DNA from: Mercurialis annua
Lineage: Eukaryota > Streptophyta > Magnoliopsida > Malpighiales > Euphorbiaceae
Length of the DNA: 64,000 nt
Direction: 5' to 3'
Assembly: GCF_937616625.2 (NCBI RefSeq)
Contig: NC_065571.1
Coordinates: forward strand, 18,909,701 to 18,973,700
The notes below the pieces were generated by a model that was not told where the DNA came from, ran no database searches, and saw only the letters and a program-made list of their open reading frames with translations. Position numbers and translations under genes: made by a program. This document shows positions 35,888-45,447 of this stretch, piece by piece. Position 1 is the stretch's first letter. Every line of letters starts with the position of its first letter.

Positions 35888-38169
35888 TAACTATAAGAGT
35901 CCAAATCCTGCTCTAAGGTCTCTAAGTCTTCATAACGGCTCCCAGAAGGCGAGTCACCAGAATAGCGCCCAGACTGCTCGCCACCAGAAGACGAAGCAAA
36001 GTCTACACGACCTCTCTGGATGTCAGATCCTCACCTACCACGGGCTCCATGCCCACGATAACCAGCATGAAGTCCACCTCCACCGCCAGGGAACCCAGGA
36101 GGGATGTCGCTATCAGCCGAACCCAGCCCTGTCAGACGCACCTGCTCCTCCAGATCGTCAATGCGCAACTACAGAAGGAACCACAGAGCAGTCAGAGCTA
36201 TTGGATTGCATACATGCATACATATAGGATAGAAATATTGCATATTTGTTTTTACCCTCATTTATGCAAAAACAGTGCATAAGCGATCACGCCAGTAGAT
36301 AAGCAGCATCGGCCAAGTGAACCACGTCAGACACCGGCACCTGAAAACCAGCAGAAGACGCTCAATCTAACAGGGAAAACGGACCCACAAAACAAAAGAA
36401 CAGAAAAGGGAAATACTCACATGGGTACAATCAGCAGGCGCAAAAGAATGCTTCATACATCATTGAGGAAAAAAGTCCTGGACAGGCCCACGCACGCCAC
36501 CGTAACATGCAGATCTCTCCGGCATCTGACTCAAAGAACTATAGACTATGTCACCAGAAGCAGCTCGCCTACCAGATGGGACCCGACTAGGAGACCCCGG
36601 ACCGTCTACTCTAGAACGGACAAAACGAGACCCACGTCTAGCACTTCCTAAGAGAACACTGAAGAGAGAACTCAAGAAGACGGAAAAAACCCAGAAAAAA
36701 TAAAAAAACCCAGAGGAATGACTACCTGTGGCCTTGCAATCGCCTGCTGAAAGTGAACAACGGGTACACCGTCCAACGGAAGCCTCCCCATAAGACGATG
36801 CCTTGCAAAATCATCCAGATAGCTCAGCTGAGGAACAGATACCAGATCAGTAGCATGGTAACCTCTCAGATCCAGTCGAAGCGCAGGCGACACCACGTCT
36901 CTGCCATGCAGCATCGATGAAAGAGGTCCAACCGGGACCATACGGACACGTGGGCCACCCCACCAATGGAGAACGCGCTCCCATAAAAACCAGGACCTAC
37001 AACTCGGGCCATGCATCTGATAATGCAGGCCTGATCTCGCTACGGCACTCTGTACCCACCGAGGCCAGCGAACTCCAAGAGGAGTGTTCCAAGAAGCATC
37101 CACCCGCAATCAGTAGAACGGTGGTCAACACTGCAAAAGATACCCAGAGCAGTTCAAAAATAGAGTTCAGTACTCACATCTGTCCATACCAGCTAATTCA
37201 GCCAGCCTCAGCATCAGCTCCCTGACTTTAGGTCAAAGTGCGAGAAAAGTCCCAGAATCTCAGCATAGGGTATCATAACCACGAAGAACACCAAAGCCAG
37301 TCAAAAGGCCAATCTGGGTGGGCCAGATCTGAAAAACAGAATACGACCGGCTGAGATAACGAAATCAAAAGAACGATGCAATTAAAAGCAATAAAACAAC
37401 TCATGTGTACGGCAGGCCACATCCCGGAAAGAGGGGATCCGCCACAAACCTCTCGGTCCATGCTGGTGTAAAGGTAGGCTAAGGCAGCAGATCCCCAGTC
37501 ATACGAACTAACCACGTCCAAGTCTTCTAAGACTGGTAACACGCAGAGCGGCAGAGTCGCACCTGAACTGCAGAACAGAGTACACCCCAACAGATAATAG
37601 ATGAAAGCTCGGGCAATCAGATCAACCTCGTCGCTAGTCCGGGGAAAGCTCTCCTTGTAACGGTCATACAGCTCAGGGTGACGAATGCTACGACCCTTCA
37701 TCTCCTGAACAAAACCCAGATTTTCAAAGATGTACGCATCCCTCTGAGGATAGAATCCCAAACCACCGTCAAAAGGCACAGGCGCACCTCCAAAAGAAAT
37801 CCCAGTAATCAGCGAAAAGTCCAAAGGAGTCACTGTCAGCTCCCCGACCGACAAATTAAAAGATTGGGAAGTATCCATCCACCGCTCCATCAGCGCACGC
37901 AGAGAAACGCTGTCACAGATCCTCGTCGCAGTAAACAGACCGCTAGCAAGACGGCCAAAACCCGTAGCATCTACCCGAGAACGAACAGCAGCAAGCAAAG
38001 CATCGTACCAGATACGCGCATCCACAAAATTCCCCGACGTACGGAACACATCTCGCTCCTGAAAGAACAAAAATAACAAAACGGGGTCAGAATCATCAAA
38101 AATCGAACCGGAATAGCCAAAAAACGCACCAGGAGTCGCGTGCCACAGAGGCACTGGCGCCATCGTCAT
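35888..38169 (-). CDS. Plant mobile domain (PMD) protein, multi-block gene antisense to its host element, probably decaying
   Basis: Block 1 (38169 or upstream to about 37411): MTMAPVPLWHATPG, then RIWYDALLAAVRSR, LMERWMDTSQSFNLSVGELT, VTPLDFSLITGISFGGAPV and a long helical tail. This order (conserved W, a T..F.LP.GE.T-type motif, then L..L.G...G.PV) is that of the plant mobile domain (aminotransferase-like) family, which includes MAIN/MAIL1 and many transposon-carried copies. Block 2 (37109-36727) continues it (GVRWPRWVQSAVARSG ... RGYHATDLVSV) and ends CCACAG/GTAGTC, a good splice donor. Block 3 is at about 36655-36460. Block 4 (36168-35888, after TTCTGTAG) starts LRIDDLEEQVRLTG and has a Gly-rich tail ending EDLETLEQDLDSYS. 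Block 4 has an in-frame TGA and the frame into block 2 is uncertain. Family members are proposed to act in gene silencing; the role here is unknown. Confidence 0.72.
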
Positions 38170-38195
38170 TAGCGGCGCCCCCAGCTTATCCTTGC

Positions 38196-38250
38196 GGCAC
38201 CGCCAGTATATAGTGGTGGCGGCGCCACTATAACCTGGCGCCACCGCCAC
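38196..38250. repeat. GGCGCC dyad block at the PMD gene start
   Basis: GTGGTGGCGGCGCCACTATA and CTGGCGCCACCGCCAC form inverted repeats just upstream of the PMD ATG. On the plus strand the block resembles 29633-29690 in the LTR leader (shared CCGCCAG, GGTGGCGGCGCC, ACCTG). The PMD frame is open through it to 38250. Confidence 0.65.
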
Positions 38251-38696
38251 TTCTCTCCCTCTCCGAGACGAATTTTTTTGGGGACTAGGCCCACTTTCGA
38301 CAAAGTTTTGACAATATTATGGACGTATTTCAAACATACAGATAATAAAAAGTCTATATACATGCCAAAAGCGAAGAAAAACGCACCTCCCGATGAGCCT
38401 TGGCACACAAGTGCCCCTCTAGATGCAATAAGAGCGGAACCTTCTCATCCGCCTCCAGTAAAGAAGCATGCCGGTCAGCCTGGCGGTCAAGATCAATGCA
38501 CGGTTCCCTAAAAATCCAGGGTGGTGCCATAGCTCAAATGCTCAAATTCAGAGAATAGAGAAAGAAGAAAAAGAATGCAAAATGAGAAATGAGGGGATGG
38601 CTCTCTTAAAAGGCACAAGCCACTAAAAGACGAAAAATCACATCCTTTGAGGATATGCCAAAAAGATACCTCTAAGGATGCAAGGTCAGAAGACGG
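38251..38696. other. Internal region upstream of the PMD gene
   Basis: No recognised coding sequence. On the minus strand it would be the promoter side of the PMD gene; I see no clear TATA box at a sensible distance. Confidence 0.35.
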
Positions 38697-38832
38697 AACA
38701 GCCAGAAAAATACAAACACCCCAGAGGATGAACAGCCAGAAAAATACAGACACCCTAGAGGATGAACAGCTAGAAAAATACGAATACCCCAAAAGAATAA
38801 CAGCTGAAAAATACAGACAGTCCTGAAAACGG
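38697..38832 (+). repeat. 34-bp tandem repeat, four units
   Basis: The unit is AACAGCCAGAAAAATACAGA plus CACCCTAGAGGATG; the last unit is diverged. Confidence 0.8.
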
Positions 38833-38938
38833 GCAGACAGAGACACAGACATACCAGAAGACGAACAACCAAGAATTATAGACAATCCTGAAAACAGGCA
38901 GACAAAAATACAGATGGACAACCAAGAACGACAGAACA

Positions 38939-39080
38939 AGTCCCAGAGTCTTCAGAGCAAACCCAGAGAATCACAACAAGTTCCAGAGCCTTCAGAGCAA
39001 GACCCAGAGCCTTCAGATAAGTCCCAGAGCCTTCAGAGTATGACCCAGAGCCTTCAGACAAGTCCCAGAGCCTTCAGACA
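38939..39080 (+). repeat. 20-21-bp tandem repeat, seven units
   Basis: The unit is AGTCCCAGAGCCTTCAGACA. It stops ten bases before the LTR-like sequence at 39091, so the original right-hand end of the Tat/Ogre-like element is lost here. Confidence 0.88.
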
Positions 39081-39090
39081 AAGACCAAGA

Positions 39091-40340
39091 TGTTAGTGAT
39101 ATGCACTAGGTCAATCATGTTTGACCATGTATTGACTTTATCGTTTTGTTATTTATTGATTGGCAGTTTTTATCATTTTATATTATGATTAAAATACTTG
39201 GGGTTAATTCCATAAAAAGTCACGACCTTTACTCGAATTTTCATTTTAATCACGACTTTTAAAAGTTTCCATATAAAACCACGACCTTTCAATTTTTTCC
39301 AAATATATCACCAAATCAATTTTCTGTGTATTTTTGATGACGTGGCCACATAATCCGGCAGACGTGAAAAAAAATGAAAGGTAAAATTCACCGGAAAAAA
39401 TAGTCGGTGATAGATTTGAAAAAAATGATAGGTCATGGTTTTTTATGGCAATTTTTAAAAGTCGTGATTAAAATGAAAATTCGTGTAAAGATCGTGACTT
39501 TTTATGGAATTAACCCAAATACTTGAATGGTTAATTCTTTCTAAGATCATCAAGAATGTGACTTGATAGTAGAACCCTTCGGTTTTATAAAGAATTATAT
39601 TCCATCTATCCCTAGTGTTAATAGTACATTGAGACTAGTATGATGTTGACTGATGATTATGTTTTACTAATCATGTATATGAGATATAAAGTCAAATCAT
39701 AGGTGCTATTTGAGAAATAAAGCACTAGATGACCCACCTTGAGAATACTACATAGATAACTGTCATAAGTAATTCTCATTATAGTTCTATTAGTATAATC
39801 CTTTGACCTTGAAATCACCATGGATTTCTACATAGATATTTCATGTTTTGATACAGTCATACATTATCTTTAACAGGATAGTGGAATAGATTGTCATTGG
39901 ATATGAAAGTAACTATGTGAGAAATGTGAGTGACTGAGAAGAGATTTGTCCCTCATTTATTTGAGTAAGATATCTATGGGCCCCTTGAAGAAGATAGACT
40001 GAAGGAAATGCATGGCCATGCTAAATGAATTGATAAAGAGTTATCATTTTCAATCTACCTGGAATCAGGAAACTAATGATTAAATATTATAAGGATGATA
40101 GGGCTATGCCATATATTTAATCAGTATATCGAGAGACAAAGGGATTAAAATATTATTGTAAATGGTTAAATCGGATTATCGATATTCGTATAACTTGGGT
40201 AGTCATAATGTCTTGGTAGAGGCCACTTATGACTTGTGGGCTGAAATAGGGATTTCGGGCCTGCGGCCAACGTTATATGAATCTACAGGGTCGCACACTA
40301 AGAACAGGCCCAAAACAGTTACGGGTTGTACAAGCCCAAT
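39091..40340 (+). mobile_element. Copia-like LTR or fragment, right end missing
   Basis: It starts TGTTAGTGATATGCACTAGG immediately after the tandem repeats. The composition and phrasing (CCATGGATTTCTACATAG, CTACAGGGTCGCACACT) resemble LTRs of plant Ty1/copia elements, but I see no matching CA end or TSD before Tat sequence begins at 40341. Without the MITE at 39201-39516 it is about 930 bp. No coding sequence is present. Confidence 0.45.
39201..39516. mobile_element. Mutator-like MITE 3 (316 bp)
   Basis: Inverted termini GGGTTAATTCCATAAAAAGT extend inward about 100 bp. The 9-bp duplication AAATACTTG is perfect at 39192-39200 and 39517-39525. There is no coding capacity. Its insertion splits the copia-like LTR. 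Confidence 0.92.
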
Positions 40341-42034
40341 GAGATCTGGATCATACCCGTAGTTCCCTGTCTTCTGAGCAAACTATTGAGTTTGCTCAAG
40401 ATTTTGATATTCCCGAATCGTATTTAGTTGTAAAACCTACTTCGAAATTTTGGGCTAATTGTGTTACGGGCTCGCCTGAAAATACACTTGTTTTTCATGA
40501 GCAGTTCGTAGCCGGTTTACGATTTCCCTTAGAGCCTTTAATTAAAGATATATCCGAAAATTTAGGTGTTCTGCTCGGGTGGCTTCATCCTAATGTTGTT
40601 CGTATTATTTGTTCTTTACTCGAGTCTTGTAAATCTCGTGGTCAAGAACCTTCTTTGAGCTTATTCAATTATTTTTATACTTTTCTCCGCCGAAAGGACG
40701 AGAAATTTATTTTTGCCGGTGGTTGCCTGAACGCTTCTCTTTTCGTTCTTCCTTATTCCATTAAGGGTTGGGCACCGAAGTTCTTCTTGGTCCAGCACTC
40801 TTCTTTTTCTTCTTTAGCGCAAGGTTTTGTTGAGAGTAAAGTCTCTGTTTCTTCTCTTTCGATACTATTTGATGAAGAGAAAGACTTCGGTCATTCTCTT
40901 TTATTGTACTGCAAGGCTAGTAAGCCGAAATATAGTCTTCTTTTCAAGCAATATTTTGAGTCGCGATTTTCTTTTAGTAGATCTACCTGCTGGAGGTATT
41001 CTTTCTGACTTATTTCATTTTATTTATTATTTGTAGGATGTCAACTTCCCTCGATCACCTTCTTGAAAACTTTTTAGTAGACATGTCCGTGGACATGGGC
41101 GAGGTGACCAGAAATGTTCCTGATCCGGCTGTTATTACGAATCCAAACTCTGAAAGCGTCTTGGCGGGTGCTTCATAGGTTTTATTAACTCTTGCAAAGC
41201 TACCCGAGGTTGCTCCTGAGGGTTCGGAGGCTTCGGGCCTAAAAAGGCGTATTTCATGGGACCGCTTTGGTCCTTCCGGTCTTGCTGCCAAAAAGCTCAA
41301 GAAAAAGGCTTCTAAACAAACTTCTCTCAGGGATGCCTCGAAACTTGTTGAAATGGGTGGAAAAGCAGGATCCGCTCAGACTTTCTGACGCTAAGGTTCT
41401 TCATGCTTACATGGAGAATGTCTTAGTTGGGGGAGACGTGGAGTCTATTGACCACGAGCATGGCGAAGATTTGGCTGACTTCACTTGCCTCGACATATTT
41501 TCGGTTAGTTTATTTTTGTTTTTCTTATTATTCTTCATTTTTTCTTCCTAACTTATTTTCTCTAATGATTCAGGCGGTGACTGTGCTGGAGAAACGTTGT
41601 CGGGCCGCAGTAGATAAGCTGGATCAATTGAGGAAGGAGTATTTTTCTTGGATAATTGAGAAGAAGGAACTTCATGCTACCTTAAACGAGGCAGATGCTC
41701 TGAATCTGCAACTCAATTCTTCGAGGACCACCAAGGAGAAGGAGATCACCATTTTGAGACTTGCCTAAAGACTTTGTCCGAGGAGATTGAGTCTCTAAAG
41801 GCCTCTTATTCTTGTCTTGGAGATAGATTCCTTGAAGACCGAGGCGGATCGCCTTCGCTGTCGTCTTGCCGAATCTGGTTCGTTTTACTCTCAAGTTATA
41901 TCTCAGTTTCGATTGGAGAGAAGAACCTCGATGTTGACCTCTCGGGTGTTAACCAGTTGGATCCGGCTTTGTTGGCCAGAGAAGTTAAGGCGAAGCTTGA
42001 TAAGCAGAAGGCCGACGCTCTTAAGAAGTCTTGA
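40341..42034 (+). pseudogene. Antisense extra gene of Tat element, left copy (Transposase_28-like), decayed
   Basis: It is homologous to 49848-51311. It starts mid-gene at LDHTRSSLSSEQ, runs open to about 41008 (SLSLFNYFYTF, FVLPYSIKGWAPKFFLVQHS), then frameshifts near 40955 and has a stop (GAS*VLL) at 41176. Downstream is a basic nuclear-type stretch (AAKKLKKKASK), a donor TTTTCG/GTTAGT at 41504, an acceptor TTCAG at 41573, then a coiled-coil exon (LEKRCRAAVDKLDQLRKEYF) and a C-terminus ...AREVKAKLDKQKADALKKS with stop at 42032-42034. The first half resembles the putative gypsy-type transposon domain family. It runs opposite to pol, as do known extra ORFs of Tat elements. Confidence 0.78.
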
Positions 42035-42246
42035 TGTAGTATTTCTTTTTGTTTTTTGTAGACCTTTTAGTGGTTCTCCTTGTAATTCCATTTTATATTA
42101 ATATAAACATTCGTTTTCCGAGTTAATCTAAACTCGTGTTTTTGTTGTCTCCAATTGCTTAATTTTATTTTCCTTTTTTGGCAAAGGTTTAATCTTCTGT
42201 TAATTTTAATATTCTGACGAATTTAATAACTTGTATTAATGTTTTA

Positions 42247-42376
42247 GAGACTCAAACGAGTCTTGTTTAACTTTATTTTTGGACTCAAACAAGTCTATTA
42301 GTTCAGGCTCAAACAAGCCTTTTTTTATTTTGACTCAGACGAGTCTTGTTAAGTTTGTTTAGGCTCAAGCAAGTCT
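42247..42376. repeat. Five short hairpins between convergent genes
   Basis: GACTCAAACGAGTC-type inverted repeats lie at about 42249, 42282, 42306, 42332 and 42362, spaced 24-34 bp. Examples are AGACTCAAACGAGTCT, GGACTCAAACAAGTCT, AGGCTCAAACAAGCCT and GACTCAGACGAGTC. Stem changes are partly compensatory (GACTC/GAGTC versus GGCTC/AAGCC). They sit between the stop of the antisense gene (42034) and the stop of pol (42457). Confidence 0.8.
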
Positions 42377-42456
42377 GTTGATAGTTGAAAAGAATTCTAC
42401 CATGTTTTATTTCATTGGATAAGATCAATACATGATACAATAATTATCTGGGACGA

Positions 42457-43202
42457 CTACTGATAGTAATTCTTTAGATGTTCTACTTTCCAGTATCTCG
42501 GGATCATAGATCCGGCTAAAGTCTTGAGTTTATATGCTCCTTTTCATGTGGATTCTGTGACCAGGTACGGTCCTTTCCAGTTTCGTTATAACTTTTTCAC
42601 TCCGGCGTTTCCGGTGCCGATTTCAGCCTTCCTTAGAACAAGGTCGCCTATCTGGAATTCTCTTGGATGTATTCTTTTATTGTGATATCTGGCAACTTGT
42701 TTTTTGTAAGCTTCAGGGTGTATTCCTGCTTGGTCTCTTCTTTCTTCCAGCAGGTTTAGGCAGTCTCATTTTTTCTTCGTTTGTTGGCTCTTCTAAGTAG
42801 TTTACTCTTTGACTTAGCATTCCGATTTCTACCGGTATTACAGCTTCGGTGCCGTAGGCTAGTCTGAACGGTGTCTCGCCCGTTCCTTTCTGTGGTGTGG
42901 TTCTATAGGCCCATAGCACACTATAGAGTTCTTCTACCCAATTCTCCTTGTACTGGCCAGTCTTCTTTTAAGTCCTTGGACTAAGGTTCGTTTAGTAACC
43001 TCTTTCATTTCATTGGTTTTAGGGTGTGCTAGCGAAGTGAATTTAAAGTTTATCATCAATCCTTCACAGAATTTTCCAAATCGCTCGCAATCAAACTGTT
43101 TTCCATTATCCGCGACCACGGTGTGTGGTATGACGAATCTGCATATAACCTCGTTATTAAAGAATTCTTCTACTCTTGCTGCTGTTATAATTGATACTGT
43201 TG
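42457..43202 (-). pseudogene. Tat pol, integrase core and C-terminus (second part)
   Basis: The minus strand reads ARVEEFFNNEVICRFVIPHT, VVADNGKQFD (catalytic Asp of the core kept) and KEVTKRTLVQGLKRRL (catalytic Glu region). It continues LWAYRTTPQKGTGETPFRLA with TEAVIPVEIGM, then ARYHNKRIHPREFQIGDLVL and a GPYLVTE...GAYKL...IPRYW chromatin-side tail ending at a stop at 42457-42459. Frames are broken between these blocks. It continues at 45448 beyond solo LTR E; the last five bases (43198-43202, TGTTG) are E's TSD. Confidence 0.85.
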
Positions 43203-45447
43203 TGTCACGACCCAATCTCAGAGCCGCGACCGGCGCTAGGGAATGGGAGTGGTTGCTCCGAAACCCGTAGCAAGCCTAAAACTGTAAAATAATTTTTCGC
43301 GAATAAAAACGTCATGCATGACATACATAAACACGTGTCATGCAGAATCATACATGCCAGGCATTTATATCCTCTGGCACTCACTATATATATAACGTAG
43401 CAAGCGTAAAACGTTTAAAACTTTAAAACGTTTAAGTAATTTTTACAGAAAACTATACATACAAGTTGACTGACAAAATACTTATCTACTGCAGCTCTAA
43501 GAGTAAAGTACTGTTTCTTTACATACTAAAAAATACAGACTTCTGGAAGTAGGATAGAAGTCCGTTGCTTCAAAGCGTCTTTATCCTGAAAGGAAATCTG
43601 TGAGGGGTCAGTATATTGGGATATACTGAGTGAGTCCATACATTTACTAATAAGTATACAATAAAAACATAAAACGATATTCCATCATATGCAGCCAAGT
43701 ACGGGATCCGACTGAAACCTTAATCCTCAAACATACTAATAATCAATCGAGCAACCCAATCGTAAATATCAATTGCGAGTCCAACTCGCAGGTGGCCCAG
43801 CCACTAGATACGGGGACTCCAGACTACACCGTAGCCGAGTGCTCACTCGTATCAAATCATATACCCAATCGTAAATATCATAATCATCATCAGCTCCCAG
43901 CTCAGTCATATCAAAACTGGTGATCACACAGTCCTATTGTCGCCCAATAGGTAGCACGTTCCATCGGTTCAAATCAAGCATATGCAATTCATAAACAGAA
44001 TTCGCATCGCAATTATGCAAAATAATATAAAGCAATATAAAATATTTGCTTAAATAAATACTTTAAAAGCAAATCGTATAAACTCACAGAAAACGCTTAT
44101 CCAAAAATACGTCGGGGCTTTAGAACGTCAAGCTTCCCGAACTACTGGTCCAGCTGCTTCTTGCCTCGCCGGATCTAAAACAATTTTTAAAACATTTGAC
44201 TTGAATTAGAATCCTATTCTAAGATAGACTCTAGACTCGAGACTCGATACGTTTTACTTTCATTAATCGTCGTGCTTCTCATGTATACTCCGATAAACGG
44301 TATCAACCTCGTTTACGGATCGTAAATCACTTCTAATTCAATTCCCGTTTAACCTTATAAGGTTAACTATTCACATACTCGATTAACTACTATTCGATTT
44401 CTGATTCAACACGCGTATTCAGTTAATTCAATCGAGGTACGAAGATTCGGGGTGCGAGAATCAGAGGGTGCACGTTCGTGCAGGGGGGTACACGATCGTG
44501 TACCTTGATGGTACACGTTCGTGTACCTTGGTACACGGTCGTGTACCATACATTGGTACACGTTCGTGTACTTTGGTACACGTTCGTGTACTTTGGTACA
44601 CGTTCGTGCACCATTGATGGTACACGTTCGTGTACCACAAGTGCACGATCGTGTACTGTCGTGCACGATCCCCCGGAATCGATTTTCGGGGTTTCCGACC
44701 TGCTATATACGTAAAAACGCTCCAAACTCAACCAAAACGCGTATTCTAAGCTCAAAATGCTATATATCAATCCTATACTCGATAAAACGATAAATCGTTT
44801 CGTGGCCTAAAACTTTGAATTGATATAACTCAAAATATATTCGTTTAAACGATAAAACGTCAAGCATACCGTGATTACCCGTCGAAATACGATCGTTTGG
44901 AGTTATAGAACGTCGGAAATGGGCGAGAAACGAAATCGAGCGACGGAACGATACTGTATCGCCGTTGAAGCTAAGAAAGGGAAAGGAATAGGAGATGAAG
45001 GATTCTGGATCCTTCATCAGATAAAGATTATATATATATATCGGCTAACTTACACTTTGGTCCTTGAAACTTTTCAAAAGTTTCAATTTAATCCAAAACC
45101 TATTTAATTAATCTTTTTATTAATTCATATACGTATTATTTATATCCGAATAAATAATACTAACTCAAAATATATATATTTCCATCGAAAATCCTCAAAT
45201 TTCTATTTTCGGGGTTAATTGGCTAATTTGCACTTTAGCCCCTAAACTTTTCATAAACTACAATTTAGCCCCAAAATGCCTCCACATCCAAATTTTCAAA
45301 ATTAACTCATTAAATCCCGCTAATTGACTTATTAAATTTTATCCTGAATTTCCGATATAAATTAAATTAAATTCTTTTTAATCTAATTTATCGGAATCCT
45401 AACACGTGGCACGACTTAAATATCTTAAATTATTTTGGGGTATTACA
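43203..45447 (-). mobile_element. Solo LTR E (2245 bp) inserted in Tat integrase
   Basis: It runs TGTCACGACCC ... GGGGTATTACA on the plus strand with TGTTG duplicated at 43198-43202 and 45448-45452 and no internal region. It carries its own dyad array (44466-44672) and a TATA-like tract near 45029-45040 on the minus strand. Translations through the array give repetitive Cys/Thr/Arg peptides that are an artefact of the repeat. Confidence 0.92.
44466..44672. repeat. Leader dyad array, solo LTR E (about nine units)
   Basis: The units are GTACACGTTCGTGTAC / GTACACGATCGTGTAC with a few GTGCACG forms at the edges; this is the longest such array in the window. The TAC/GTA stem differs from the TGCAC stem in B at the same LTR position. 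Confidence 0.9.

Noticed and set aside
36917..38076. Plus-strand frames at 36917-37225 and 37678-38076
   Set aside because: They are shadows opposite the PMD gene, whose minus-strand translation carries the recognisable domain.
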